A DNA stretch of 64,000 bases. Source: Microbacterium pumilum. GTDB lineage: Bacteria; Actinomycetota; Actinomycetes; Actinomycetales; Microbacteriaceae. The translations under genes were made by a program, and so were the position numbers. Under the pieces are notes generated by a model. The model made no database searches, was not told the origin of the DNA, and was given only the letters and a program-made list of their open reading frames with translations. Shown here one piece after another: positions 9,848-18,886 of this stretch; positions within the stretch are counted from its first letter, which is position 1; each line of letters begins with the position of its first letter. The DNA lies in NCBI RefSeq assembly GCF_039530225.1, contig NZ_BAAAOH010000001.1, positions 372,001 to 436,000 on the forward strand. The letters run 5' to 3'.

Positions 9848-9965
9848 GTCCGGATCCTAAGCTCAGATTTCCTCGCGGGATAGGCCGGCGAAATCAGGCA
9901 CCGGGAATCGGCACCGGAGCGAACTCACTGAATCTGCCGCGCGTAGCCTTTGCGGGGCGGGTCGC

Positions 9966-11402
9966 TCAACTTTCCGCATCCGCTTCGACGGGTCGCTGTC
10001 TGCGTGTGAACCTCACCCGCAGTGCGGGGAAGGTGAGGACTGCGACGATTGCCGCAGCGGCAGCCGCGGTGGCCGCCCCCAGGAAGGCAGCCTGAAGGCC
10101 CGCTTCGGCCGCCGCGAGCGCCGTGCCGCCGGCCCCGAACACGGCCGCGCGGCGGGCGGCGTCGAGCGCACCGAAGACGGCGATCCCGATTGCCCCGCCG
10201 ATCTGGGCCGTCGAGGAGGCGAGACCCGAGCTGACGCCCGAGTTTCGGGCGGCTATGCCCTCGGATATGACGAGTGTCGTGGGCGTGAAGCTGAATGCGA
10301 CGCCGGCCGCGGCGATGACGAGTGCCGGCAGGACCCGCAGCAGGTACGAGTCGCCATTGTCGACCGTGGCAAGAATGAGGTGCGCAACCACCAGCAGCAA
10401 GAGCCCGATGACCGCCACCCGCTGAGGTCCGAGCCCGTTGAGCGCCCTCGGAAGAACGAGGATGCTGACCGCGAACCCCGCGAGCGATGTCGGCAGCATC
10501 GCGAGACCGGCGAGAGCCGGGCCATAGTCGAGGACCTGCTGCAGCAGCAGGGCGACGAGCACGAAACACGCGACGCGGGCACCGCCGCCCAGAAGATTCA
10601 CCGCCACCCCACCGGCCACGCGAGCGTCACGAAGCACGCGCGCGGGCAGGATGGGGTCGGCCGCCCGCTTCTCGACGAGACCGAACCCGACCAGGCATGC
10701 GACAGCGACAGCGGCCGCACCGATGACCTCTGCCGAGACGAGCCCGCTGTGCGGTGCTGACAGCACTCCGAACACGACGGCGACCGCCGCTCCGGTGACG
10801 AGGGTTGCGCCGGCGGCGTCGAACGAGCGCCGCGCGGCCTCCTTCCCTGCTGGGAGGAGCGCCCAGCCTGCCACCCCGATGGCGGCCGCGACCCCGCCAG
10901 TGACGAAGAGCACGCTCTGCCACCCGAGCGCTGCGGTGAGGAGTCCGCCGACGGTTACGCCGGCTGCTCCCCCGACGGTGGATGCGGCACCCCACCCGCT
11001 CATCGCCCGTACTCGGTCCCGACCGGTGAAGCTGGCCAGGATGACCGACATGGCGGCCGGGCTCAGCATCGCCGCGCCCGCACCCTGGACAAACCTCGCA
11101 CCGATAAGCAGCGTGTCGGTTGTCGCAAACCCGCCGAGCAGCGAGCCGGCGACGAGCACGCCGGCGCCGAAGAGAAACATCCGGCGCCGCCCGAAGACGT
11201 CCGCGGCGCGACCGGAGATCAGCAACAGACCCCCGAAGGTGAGGAAGTAGGCGTTCAGGACCCAGGCGGTTCCGACGGGCGTCAAGCCGAGATCAGTCGC
11301 GATCGACGGCAGCGCGACGTTGAGGATGCTGGAGTCGAGCATCACCACGAACTGCGCAGAAACGAGGGTGAGAACGAGCGGCAGAGTCGGGGGGTTCCGC
11401 AT
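9966..11402 (-). CDS. MFS transporter, DHA2 family drug exporter
   Basis: A 478-residue, 14-helix major facilitator. Motif C-like FVVMLDSSILNVALPSI (about residues 18-34), motif A GRAADVFGRRR between helices 2 and 3, and VGFGLVEKRAADPILP between helices 6 and 8 place it in the DHA2 (EmrB/QacA) family of proton-driven exporters. Start is ATG 11402, because GGAGGTGA lies six bases upstream; the TTG two codons earlier would touch that site. It stands alone, with a 247-bp spacer to the next gene on the same strand and no regulator beside it. Substrate is unknown. Confidence 0.92.
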   Translation of the reverse strand: MRNPPTLPLVLTLVSAQFVVMLDSSILNVALPSIATDLGLTPVGTAWVLNAYFLTFGGLLLISGRAADVFGRRRMFLFGAGVLVAGSLLGGFATTDTLLIGARFVQGAGAAMLSPAAMSVILASFTGRDRVRAMSGWGAASTVGGAAGVTVGGLLTAALGWQSVLFVTGGVAAAIGVAGWALLPAGKEAARRSFDAAGATLVTGAAVAVVFGVLSAPHSGLVSAEVIGAAAVAVACLVGFGLVEKRAADPILPARVLRDARVAGGVAVNLLGGGARVACFVLVALLLQQVLDYGPALAGLAMLPTSLAGFAVSILVLPRALNGLGPQRVAVIGLLLLVVAHLILATVDNGDSYLLRVLPALVIAAAGVAFSFTPTTLVISEGIAARNSGVSSGLASSTAQIGGAIGIAVFGALDAARRAAVFGAGGTALAAAEAGLQAAFLGAATAAAAAAIVAVLTFPALRVRFTRRQRPVEADAES

Positions 11403-11649
11403 GTGCAATCACCTCCAGCACCGAGAGCCTAACCGCGCGGTTGACGAGGGGGAACTCGCATGAGGTGTGAGTGTCGCCGCTTCGAATCTGGGCGGGCCGC
11501 TGCCGCCGTCGAGTTCGATCGATTCATTGTGGCCCAGAGTCTGAGCCCGCGTCTCGCGCAACGTCCGCAATCCGGCCTGACAGTCGACAGCAGGGACATT
11601 CGCACTGGGTGCATGATGTCTTTCACTGGGACTCGATGGCTGCGATGCG

Positions 11650-13710
11650 TCAGTCAGGCATGAGAGCGCCGACCCGGAGGGCGTTAGCGATGACCGTGAG
11701 TGCAGGATTGAACCCGCCGTTGGTCACATGCAGCGATGCGTCTGCGACGTAGACGTTTCGGGTTCCCCACACCCGCCCCTGCGGATCGCATGCCCCGTGC
11801 GCGGGATCGCTGGACAGCCGTGCAGTGCCCGCCGAGTGCTCCTGACCCTGCGGCGCGACCGACATCTCGCGAGTGATGATCTGCTCACCGCCGGCTGCGC
11901 TCAGCCAATCGGAGCAATGCTGCGCCATCGCGGCCACGTTCGCCCGCGTCGCATCGTGAGCGGTTCCGCGCAGACGTGCAGCAGGCATCCCGCGTCGGTC
12001 CTTGACGACCGGATCCACCGTGACACGGGTCCACTCGTGGGGAATCTCCTGCACCATCGACATCGTCCCCGCCAGGTTCGGCGTCTCGCGCATCCATGCC
12101 TTGTGTTCGGCGCCGAACGGCGCCGGCGCGAACTCCCGGCCTGCTTGTGCCTTGTCGTACGGGAATTGCAAGGGCGCGTCGAAGATCACTCCACCTCCCC
12201 AGCCGTTCCGGTCGCGGTGAACGAAGTCGACGGTGGCGACCGAGTGACCGGGGCCGACTGTCTCTTTGATGTCGGGGCCCGAGCCGGCGATCGCGAGTGC
12301 GACGCCGTGGGTCATGTGGTTGCGGCCGACCCAGTCGTTGCCCAATCCGGAGGCCAGCAGCAGTCGCGCGGTCTCGATGGCTCCGGCCGCGACGACGATC
12401 CGGTCCGCGCGCGCCCGGAACCGCCGTTCCCCGTTGCGATCCTCGACGACTCCGCTGACACCTGTAGCCGTCCCATCACCGCTGTGTTCGATGGATGTGA
12501 CCTGGGCGCCGAGCAGCAGGTCGGTGCGGTCGGTGGCGAGAGCGCGGGGGATGAACGTGTTCTGCGCTCCGTTCTTCGCATCCACCGGGCACGCATGCCC
12601 GATGCATTGCGCGCAGTGCACGCACGCCGCTCGGCTGTCTCGATCGACGGAGTTGATGGCGAAGGGAATGGGGGACGTCGTGATCCCGAGCCGCCGACCG
12701 GCGATGGTGAGTGCCTCCCGCGTGCGGTCGCTGCGGAGCGCCGGCATGGGATAGCCGCGTCGTCGCGGAGTCGCCCGCCCCACAGCGCTGTCCGCGTCCC
12801 CCGCGACTCCGAGTTCCCACTCGGCGCGCTCGTAATAGGGCTCCAGCTCGGAGTACCCGAACGGCCAGTCGGCGAGCGTGCTTCCTGCCGGGGTGCCGTA
12901 GGTGGAGGCCATGCGGAAGTCCTGCTCCCAGAATCGCCACGACATCCCCTGCCAGACGCGGGTTCCGCCGCCCAGCGCCATCGCATTCAATCCATAGGCC
13001 AGCGAATCCCCTTCGGCCTGCAGAACTTCGGTCGTCCCGTCGGGGTGCTCGAGGACTCGGGGGTTGCCTGCGTGCGGACCGACTCGCACGTCGTACAGCC
13101 CGGTTCGCTTGCCTTGGAGGTGGTTCCCCCGAAGCTCGCTGCTCCGCATCGGCTGGGCGCGCTCGATCAGAAGAACGTGCTTGCCGCGCTCGGCGAGCTC
13201 CGCGGCGACGGCGCCACCGCCCGCGCCCGCACCGATCACGATCACGTCATAGGTGTCCGCGAGCGAGTCGGCGTCGATTCCGGGAGGGTCGGCGACATCG
13301 AGCGGTTCGACGCCGTCGGGCACCGCTGAATATCCGACCATTCCCCACCCGGCCGGTTGGCGCGTGCCGCCGTAGTACGCCTGGTATGCGATGGTGATCA
13401 ACGCACTCAGGGGACCGGCACTGTGCTCTGCTTCCAAAAGTGAGGCGAACACGGCCGACTGCTCCGCGGGCGCGAGCGCGGCGAAGGGTCTTGCATGGCG
13501 GAGGATCGCGGCCCGGTCCGCGACCTGCGCCGCGGTTGCGAGTGGAGTCGTGGTCCACGCCATGAAGTCGGAGCCGTGCTCGCGGAGCAGACGCTCGACG
13601 CCACCGTCCCAGCCCGCTGGCCAGTGATCCGCGGGCACAACGGTGTCGAAGAGAGCACGCAGCGTCCGCTCTTCGGCGTGAGGTGACTGCTCGTCGTCAA
13701 CCAATGTCAA
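11650..13710 (-). CDS. GMC-family oxidoreductase fused to a gluconate 2-dehydrogenase subunit 3-like domain
   Basis: About 686 residues. The first 130 resemble the small gamma subunit of gluconate 2-dehydrogenase (ALFDTVVPADHWPAGWDGG). The FAD-binding signature VIVIGAGAGGGAVAAELAE follows at about 155-173, with IER at the strand end. A Cys cluster CVHCAQCIGHACPV lies mid-protein, and the C-terminal GMC segment has HVTNGGFNPALTVIANALR. GMC enzymes oxidise sugars, sterols or alcohols using FAD; the fused partner suggests a membrane or periplasmic dehydrogenase whose gamma subunit is built in. No Tat signal is seen. Start codon is uncertain: TTG at 13710, or TTG at 13704 which is better spaced from GAAAGG. 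Confidence 0.88.
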   Translation of the reverse strand: MTLVDDEQSPHAEERTLRALFDTVVPADHWPAGWDGGVERLLREHGSDFMAWTTTPLATAAQVADRAAILRHARPFAALAPAEQSAVFASLLEAEHSAGPLSALITIAYQAYYGGTRQPAGWGMVGYSAVPDGVEPLDVADPPGIDADSLADTYDVIVIGAGAGGGAVAAELAERGKHVLLIERAQPMRSSELRGNHLQGKRTGLYDVRVGPHAGNPRVLEHPDGTTEVLQAEGDSLAYGLNAMALGGGTRVWQGMSWRFWEQDFRMASTYGTPAGSTLADWPFGYSELEPYYERAEWELGVAGDADSAVGRATPRRRGYPMPALRSDRTREALTIAGRRLGITTSPIPFAINSVDRDSRAACVHCAQCIGHACPVDAKNGAQNTFIPRALATDRTDLLLGAQVTSIEHSGDGTATGVSGVVEDRNGERRFRARADRIVVAAGAIETARLLLASGLGNDWVGRNHMTHGVALAIAGSGPDIKETVGPGHSVATVDFVHRDRNGWGGGVIFDAPLQFPYDKAQAGREFAPAPFGAEHKAWMRETPNLAGTMSMVQEIPHEWTRVTVDPVVKDRRGMPAARLRGTAHDATRANVAAMAQHCSDWLSAAGGEQIITREMSVAPQGQEHSAGTARLSSDPAHGACDPQGRVWGTRNVYVADASLHVTNGGFNPALTVIANALRVGALMPD

Positions 13711-14036
13711 TGCCTTTCCCGACTCCTGTGCGGAGAGTCTCTACCTGTTCAGCGCAGACGATGCCGGGCGCCGCATCCCCAGACTGCGACTCTCGTGGCC
13801 CCGCCGATCATCCGCGAAAGCACATCGGACCGGCCCGTGCACACCACCTTCGCGGGTGCGGCCCCTCATCGGTCTTCGGCGACAGCAAACGCCGTCACAT
13901 CCTTGAAATCACGCACTCCACGCGCTTCAGACTCGCCGAGAATCGGCACCTCAGGATACTCGCGGTCGCCCAGCCCGTCCCCCAGAGAGCGGTCCGCCAG
14001 TGGCTTAGATGCGGCGACCGGTCGGGCCTCCTGCGT
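13711..14036. other. Intergenic stretch with a weak coding remnant
   Basis: No gene is supported here. On the minus strand, the frame that continues past the stop of the next gene stays open from 14036 to a TGA at 13866 and ends in GVRDFKDVTAFAVAEDR, which looks like real protein but has no start codon with a ribosome-binding site. It may be a decayed 3' end or chance. Confidence 0.25.
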
Positions 14037-14861
14037 TCAGAGTGCGAAGGCTTCTCCGGGAGCGAGGATTTGGATCCGATCGGGGTTGACCACGACGTCG
14101 AAGAGATCCTCGGGGTTGCCGTTGAAGGGTGAGAAGTCCGGCGAATCGACCGATCCCCAGTGGTGAAGGAGCAACCGAGCGTCGGGGTAGGCATTGGCCA
14201 TCTCGACCGCGCCGTCCAAGCCGAAGTGCCAGTCGCTATCCGAGAAGTCGAACAGCAACGCCGTCGGGGACGGCATGGTGAGATGGTGATCCCGAATGAG
14301 ACGAGAGTCGCCTGGCGCCCAGATCGTGCCTTCGGGCGTGGTGATCCAGAAGCCGCATGAGTCCTCGTCGAGGAATGTCCGGGTTCCGGGTTCTGGATCG
14401 TCGTTCTGCCATGCGTGATCAGCCGGCAGCACCTCGATCGACAGCGGGCCTACAGAGAATCGGTCGCCGATGTGGTGACCGGTGCCTGGGATGCCGTGCT
14501 CGCGCATCACCTCGGCGACGTAGTTCGTGGAGTGGAACTCGCCGGTGACCGGAACGACGTCGATGCAGGTCGGGATGCTGAAGTGATCGTTGTCGGCGTG
14601 GGTGACCAGCACCGCGTCCAGGCGGGAAATGTCAGAGGTTTGCGCAGGCAACTCGATGAGCAGCGGCATGTCGAAACCGCCGAGGACGGGGTCCACCATC
14701 AGGAGGGTTCCCCGTGAGTTGATGAGGAAGCCGGCCATCCCGAGCCAGTACAGCGCCGTGCCGTCAGTGGAGTCGTCGAATGCGGCGCCGCCGAGCGGCT
14801 CCGTCGGCGGCGCCACCGCCTGCCCATCTTCTGAGACGCGAATCGATTGTCTGTTCGCCAT
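14037..14861 (-). CDS. Metallo-beta-lactamase-fold hydrolase (UlaG-like)
   Basis: A 274-residue protein with the order of metal-site elements of the MBL fold: strand LLMVDPVLGG, then VTHADNDHF, then ADHAW, then APGDSR, and finally LLLHHWGS. The main motif reads HxDxDH rather than HxHxDH: its second His is Asp, so the metal site is altered or shifted. Relatives include UlaG-like lactonases and N-acyl-phosphatidylethanolamine hydrolase-like enzymes. Start ATG 14861 has AGGTGG six bases upstream; residues upstream are Arg-rich non-coding. Substrate unknown. Confidence 0.85.
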   Translation of the reverse strand: MANRQSIRVSEDGQAVAPPTEPLGGAAFDDSTDGTALYWLGMAGFLINSRGTLLMVDPVLGGFDMPLLIELPAQTSDISRLDAVLVTHADNDHFSIPTCIDVVPVTGEFHSTNYVAEVMREHGIPGTGHHIGDRFSVGPLSIEVLPADHAWQNDDPEPGTRTFLDEDSCGFWITTPEGTIWAPGDSRLIRDHHLTMPSPTALLFDFSDSDWHFGLDGAVEMANAYPDARLLLHHWGSVDSPDFSPFNGNPEDLFDVVVNPDRIQILAPGEAFAL

Positions 14862-15020
14862 GCTCTGCCACCTGCCTCTCCGGGCCCAGTCTGCCCTGAC
14901 GACTGCACCGGTGAATAGAGCCCGCCGGGCCACGAAGAACTCGCCCTTAGACGTTCCCCGCTCGTCGACGACGCCCCCGGGCGAGTCATGCCACGGGGAC
15001 GCGGTCCACGCGCCGCCGAG

Positions 15021-15731
15021 TCAATCGAGATGGATGCCGGTGCGTCGGGCGAGCGCGGCGAGGAGGCGGGTCTGAAAGTCGACGTCGGTTGCCGCGGAGT
15101 GCGGGGACTGCGTGCGCCGATGGTGCCAGTACCCGCCGGTGGCGGGTCTGACATCGGGATCGGTCGCCAGCCACGTCTGAGTCCGGTGGCCTTCGACGAG
15201 ATCGTCCGGCGCAGCCGACCCGCCCATCCGGGTGGGAACCCAGCCCGGGTCGACTGCGTGACTGGTCGTGTCCGGCCATCGATGAGCGCCGGCCCGGCTG
15301 AGTGTCGTCACCCACAGCTTCGTGTCACTGTAGGTCGCCGTTGCGGATGCCAGCCGATCGAGGTCGACGGAGCCGCCGCGGTGCATCGAGCTGCTCAGAT
15401 ATATCAGGCGTCCCGGCTTATGCAACAGCGCAGTCAGTACATAAGGCGCGACGATGTTCACCGGTACCGTGGCGGGTGAGCGCATCGTCCCCGCGTTGTG
15501 GATCACGGCGTCGAACCGGCCGAACTCGTTCGCCTGGCGGGCGACATCTCGGGTCGCTTCCAGATCGGAGAGGTCGCCGATCACGGCGCCTGCCCAGCGA
15601 GCTGTGTCGGCGCCCGGCACCCGATCGGGGGTGCGGGCATGCACGACGAGGTCGTGACCGTCGTCGGCGAGCTCGATCGCTGCGGCAAGCCCCAGCCCGG
15701 TCGAGGCTCCCGTGACGAGGATCAGGGCCAC
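15021..15731 (-). CDS. Short-chain dehydrogenase/reductase
   Basis: A 236-residue Rossmann enzyme. TGASTGLG (residues 7-14) is the dinucleotide-binding loop, HNAG the structural NAG motif, and YSDTK the catalytic Tyr-x-x-x-Lys. After the active site, HAVDPGWVPTRMGG corresponds to the usual PG loop. GTG 15731 starts directly before the first strand. The closest plausible relatives are the WWOX/retinol-dehydrogenase-like SDRs that lack long insertions. It is followed on the same strand by the CMD fragment and faces the cupin gene divergently. Substrate unknown. Confidence 0.88.
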   Translation of the reverse strand: MALILVTGASTGLGLAAAIELADDGHDLVVHARTPDRVPGADTARWAGAVIGDLSDLEATRDVARQANEFGRFDAVIHNAGTMRSPATVPVNIVAPYVLTALLHKPGRLIYLSSSMHRGGSVDLDRLASATATYSDTKLWVTTLSRAGAHRWPDTTSHAVDPGWVPTRMGGSAAPDDLVEGHRTQTWLATDPDVRPATGGYWHHRRTQSPHSAATDVDFQTRLLAALARRTGIHLD

Positions 15732-15763
15732 GCCGGTGCTCCCGGAGCCGCTTGGTCCACGGG

Positions 15764-15907
15764 TCAGCTCTCCTTGCCTGACGTACCGAAGGCGTCCCTG
15801 GCGACCGCGAACAGGACCTTGTCCGTGTCGTGAGCGAGAGCGGGTGCGATATCGCCGACAGCCGTCTGTTCGCCCGTCCAGCCTGCCCCTGCAGTGTCGG
15901 TCATCAT
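15764..15907 (-). pseudogene. Remnant of a carboxymuconolactone decarboxylase-like gene
   Basis: A 47-residue frame from ATG 15907 (a second ATG follows). The segment GDIAPALAHDTDKVLF matches the N-terminal helix of CMD-family proteins, which normally run about 120-150 residues and continue with the CxxC/His peroxidatic part. That part is missing, so this is probably a truncated remnant. CMD and small cupin genes are often neighbours, and a cupin gene starts divergently 156 bp away, which supports the reading. Similarity is by eye only. Confidence 0.4.
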
Positions 15908-16062
15908 GATCCTTCCCTCAGACCCATGCAACACCGATCTGCTCGCGCGCGGGAGGTACTGCGGGAAGGTGTACTGACAGAGCATTCCTCGACACCGGTC
16001 CCCGGCGTATTGTCCGTCGTGGGCCAGCCGCAGAGCCGTGTCCGCCAGAAGGAGAAGCACCC

Positions 16063-16500
16063 ATGAACATCGAACCCGTCGTCCCGACGATCAAGAACCC
16101 ACCTGAGCGGTTCACCGGTGATGTGTGGCTCGACCCGATCGCGGCGCCCCGCAATACAGACCAGCGGATGACGGTCGCCACAGTCCGCTTCGCACCAGGC
16201 GCTCGCACCGCCTGGCACTCACACGCCCGCGGCCAATATCTGAGGGTGACCCAGGGCACGGCGCTCTGCGGCACCCGCGACGGGCACGTCGTCGCCGCCC
16301 ACCAGGGGCAGACGATCTACACCCCACCCGGTGAGGAGCATTGGCACGGCGCAACCCCGGAACGCTGGATGGAGCACCTGGCAATGCTCGAAGGCGGCGA
16401 CGACCCCGCCACCTCGACGACGTGGCTCGAGCACATTGCCGACCAGGAATACGCCCGCGCAGCCCAGGCATCAGGATCAGCGGAGGCACAGAATGACTGA
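16063..16500 (+). CDS. Small cupin-domain protein
   Basis: A 145-residue single-domain cupin. GARTAWHSHARGQYLRV (about residues 46-62) is cupin motif 1 with its His pair and Gln, and PPGEEHWHGATPE is motif 2 with the third His. These residues bind a metal, commonly Mn or Fe. Proteins of this type include the (R)-hydroxynitrile lyase-like cupins usually found beside CMD and SDR genes. GGAGA lies nine bases before ATG 16063. The gene overlaps the next SDR gene by 8 bp, indicating one operon with coupled translation. The reaction is unknown. Confidence 0.88.
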   Translation: MNIEPVVPTIKNPPERFTGDVWLDPIAAPRNTDQRMTVATVRFAPGARTAWHSHARGQYLRVTQGTALCGTRDGHVVAAHQGQTIYTPPGEEHWHGATPERWMEHLAMLEGGDDPATSTTWLEHIADQEYARAAQASGSAEAQND

Positions 16501-17341
16501 CACCAAGGTGTGGCTCGTCACCGGCGCAGGCCGCGGCATGGGCGTGGACATCGCGCAGGCGGCACTCGCGGCCGGATATCGCCTCGTCGCCACCGCACGT
16601 GACGCCGCGAACGTCGTTGCCGCGGTGGGCGACCACGCCGACCTGTTGGCCGTGTCGCTCGACATCACCGACACCGCCTCGATCGACGCGGCCGTGCATG
16701 AGGCGATCGACCGGTTCGGTCGCATCGACGTGCTCGTCAACAACGCCGGGAACTTCCAGGCCGGATACTTCGAGGAGATCACTCCGGAGCAGTTCCGCGC
16801 GCAGATCGAGACGAACTTCTTCGGCCCGCTGAACGTCACCAGGGCGGTGCTGCCGGTCATGCGCCGACAGCGCTCCGGCCAGATCGTCACGATCACCTCG
16901 ACAGCGGGAATCGTCTCGGGTGCGTTCGGCAGTGCGTACGGCGCCTCGAAGTTCGCACTGGAGGGCTGGACCGAATCGCTGCGCGAAGAGGTCGAGCAGT
17001 TCGGCATCCAGGTCACCGCCGTCGAACCCGGCTTCTTCCGCACCGAACTGCTCGTCGAGGGATCGTCCACCCTCTGGTCCGATCTGTCGATCGACGACTA
17101 CTCAGACACCGCGAGCACGATCGAAGCGTGGAAGTCGATGAACGGAAAGCAGAGCGGCGACCCCGCGAAGCTCGCTGCCAGCCTCGTCAAGGTCATCGAG
17201 CTGGACGAAGCGCCCGCCCGCTGGGTGGCTGGCGCTGACGCGGTCGAAGCCGTGAAGCAGAAGGGCCAGGCTCTCATCGAACAAGCCGATGCGCACCTCG
17301 ACCTCTCAACCGGTCTCGACCACCCCGACCACGCTTCCTGA
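16493..17341 (+). CDS. Short-chain dehydrogenase/reductase
   Basis: A 282-residue classical SDR: TGAGRGMG (10-17) binds NAD(P), NNAG follows strand 4, and YGASK is the catalytic Tyr-x-x-x-Lys after the Ser of ITSTAG. EPGFFRTEL is the PG loop. Start ATG 16493 lies behind GGAGG inside the end of the cupin gene; the two are translationally coupled. The C-terminal helix pattern is that of the oxidoreductases often annotated SDR family / retinol dehydrogenase-like. Together with the neighbouring AKRs it suggests a carbonyl-detoxification cluster, though no substrate can be named. Confidence 0.92.
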   Translation: MTDTKVWLVTGAGRGMGVDIAQAALAAGYRLVATARDAANVVAAVGDHADLLAVSLDITDTASIDAAVHEAIDRFGRIDVLVNNAGNFQAGYFEEITPEQFRAQIETNFFGPLNVTRAVLPVMRRQRSGQIVTITSTAGIVSGAFGSAYGASKFALEGWTESLREEVEQFGIQVTAVEPGFFRTELLVEGSSTLWSDLSIDDYSDTASTIEAWKSMNGKQSGDPAKLAASLVKVIELDEAPARWVAGADAVEAVKQKGQALIEQADAHLDLSTGLDHPDHAS

Positions 17342-17684
17342 GACGTCGTCATGTCGCCGGAACTCCATGCCGGTGGGTGATCCTTCAGCGACCTCTCAGC
17401 TGTGGGATCCCCGGCGAATCAAAGGTGTTCACGCGGTACACGGTGCACCACCCCACGAGGTGAAACACGTGACGTCCCGGGCGTACATGCTCCTCTGCGC
17501 TGTCGGGCGGACAGCGGCCGAGTGAGCTCGGTGACGGCGAGCGTCGCGCATCCAGCCCCGGAAATCCGCCCGCGTCGGGCTTCGACGACGACCGCTCCCC
17601 CACGTGTCAAGCATCAGCCCCGGCCTCTCCGGACGACGCCGGCCGCCCTTCGGCCAGGGGCCGCGGACACCCCGGGGTCACCGG
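17342..17684. other. Intergenic stretch, no gene recognised
   Basis: Both strands were read; frames are short and Arg/Pro-rich. A GC-rich hairpin (GGCC, 7 bases, GGCC) occurs near 17640-17660. Nothing else is supported. Confidence 0.3.
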
Positions 17685-17832
17685 CGCCAGGTGTCGATCG
17701 GCAGGTAGGCCACGTCCACGTGGCCGAAGGTCGCCTGCCCCGTGGTGAATCCGACCACCGTCAACTCCGCGTCGGTCCGGTCCAGGTGAATCGGCCTCGG
17801 GCAAGGCGCAGTTCGCGCAGCGCAAGAAGCAT
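17685..17832 (-). pseudogene. Deletion remnant of an FtsX-type ABC transporter permease
   Basis: ATG 17832 opens with MLLALRELRLARGRF, the typical N-terminus of DevC/FtsX-like export permeases just before their first helix, but the frame stops after 23 residues. In the shifted frame the sequence continues as ELTVVGFTTGQATFGHVDVA followed by YLPIDTWRR and a stop, which matches the middle periplasmic region of the same family. So the start and a piece from several hundred residues further on have been joined by a deletion, with loss of frame. Recognition is from memory of the family, not from a search. Confidence 0.5.
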
Positions 17833-17997
17833 GAAGACTTTGCGGATCGGGGTCTCCAACTTCGCGGGGTGAAATCGACGCTTAGTTCCCCGGTCGCGGT
17901 ACACGCGTGTGGGGTGGTCCACCAGACCACTGTTCAACTCGCCCTTCCCCGACAACGCGCCGACGGCTTGACTCGAGGAGGAAGTGAGAGGACTGGC

Positions 17998-18885
17998 ATG
18001 AGCGACAAGACGATCATCCTGAACAATGCTGTCGAGATTCCCGCCTTGGGACTGGGGGTGCTGCTGAGTGACGGCGAAGAGGCGACGGCCGCTGTGTCCA
18101 CCGCGCTGCAGGCCGGTTACCGGTTGATCGACACCGCGGCGGCGTACTTCAACGAACGTGAAGTCGGGCAGGGCATCCGTGACTCCGGGGTCGATCGCGG
18201 GGACGTGTTCCTCACAACGAAACTGTGGATGACCGACTACGGGTTCGACAGCGCTCTGCGCGCGTTCGATACCAGCAGCGCCAAGCTCGGCGTCGACTAC
18301 CTCGACCTCTATCTGCTGCACTGGCCGTGGCCGGCGAACTGGAATGACACCGTCGCCGCTTACAAGGCGGCCGAGCGCCTCCTCGCGGACGGGCGTGTCC
18401 GCGCGATCGGAGTGGCCAACTTCAAGACAGAGCACCTGCGGGCGCTTCTGAGAGAGACGGACGTGGTGCCCGCCGTGAACCAGATCGAGCTGCACCCCAA
18501 CTTCCAGCAGCGCGACCAGCTCGCCCTGCACCGAGAGCTCGGTGTCCTGACCCAGGCGTGGTCGCCGATCGGCGGAGTCTACGGGTGGGCCGGCGAGAAC
18601 GGCGCGGTGCCGCCGTTGCAGAACAAGACGATTCAGGGCATCGCCGCCGCACGTGGGAAGACCCCCGCGCAGGTGATCCTGCGCTGGCACCTGCAGGAGA
18701 GGCGCAGCACGATCCCCAAGTCGGTCAACCCCCAGCGGATCGCGGAGAACCTCGACGTCTTCGACTTCGAGCTGACAGCCGACGACCTGGAGGCGATCGC
18801 AGCGCTCGATACCGGCCGACGCGGCGCCATCGACCCCGACGAGGCCACCCCCGACGTCATCGACCTCACGATCGACGCGGCGTGA
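17998..18885 (+). CDS. Aldo/keto reductase
   Basis: A 295-residue NADPH-dependent (beta/alpha)8 enzyme. The catalytic tetrad can be seen: Asp and Tyr in IDTAAAYFNEREVG, Lys in TTKLW and His in LLHWPWP. Cofactor contacts are in IPKSVNPQRIAENLDVFDF. This matches the AKR5 type (2,5-diketo-D-gluconate reductase-like), which reduce small aldehydes and ketones. ATG 17998 has GAGAGGA at the right distance; GGTGGTCCACC, a perfect palindrome, lies 75 bp upstream. The HTH gene follows after one base. It is the same length as the AKR at 19756 and clearly paralogous. Confidence 0.93.
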   Translation: MSDKTIILNNAVEIPALGLGVLLSDGEEATAAVSTALQAGYRLIDTAAAYFNEREVGQGIRDSGVDRGDVFLTTKLWMTDYGFDSALRAFDTSSAKLGVDYLDLYLLHWPWPANWNDTVAAYKAAERLLADGRVRAIGVANFKTEHLRALLRETDVVPAVNQIELHPNFQQRDQLALHRELGVLTQAWSPIGGVYGWAGENGAVPPLQNKTIQGIAAARGKTPAQVILRWHLQERRSTIPKSVNPQRIAENLDVFDFELTADDLEAIAALDTGRRGAIDPDEATPDVIDLTIDAA

Positions 18886-18886
18886 C

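Noticed and set aside
11728..13329. 533-codon plus-strand frame inside the GMC oxidoreductase gene
   Set aside because: Antisense of a gene with unmistakable FAD and GMC motifs.
15908..16062. Extension of the CMD fragment to an upstream start at 16060
   Set aside because: The additional residues are unlike the CMD N-terminus and cover the divergent promoter of the cupin gene.
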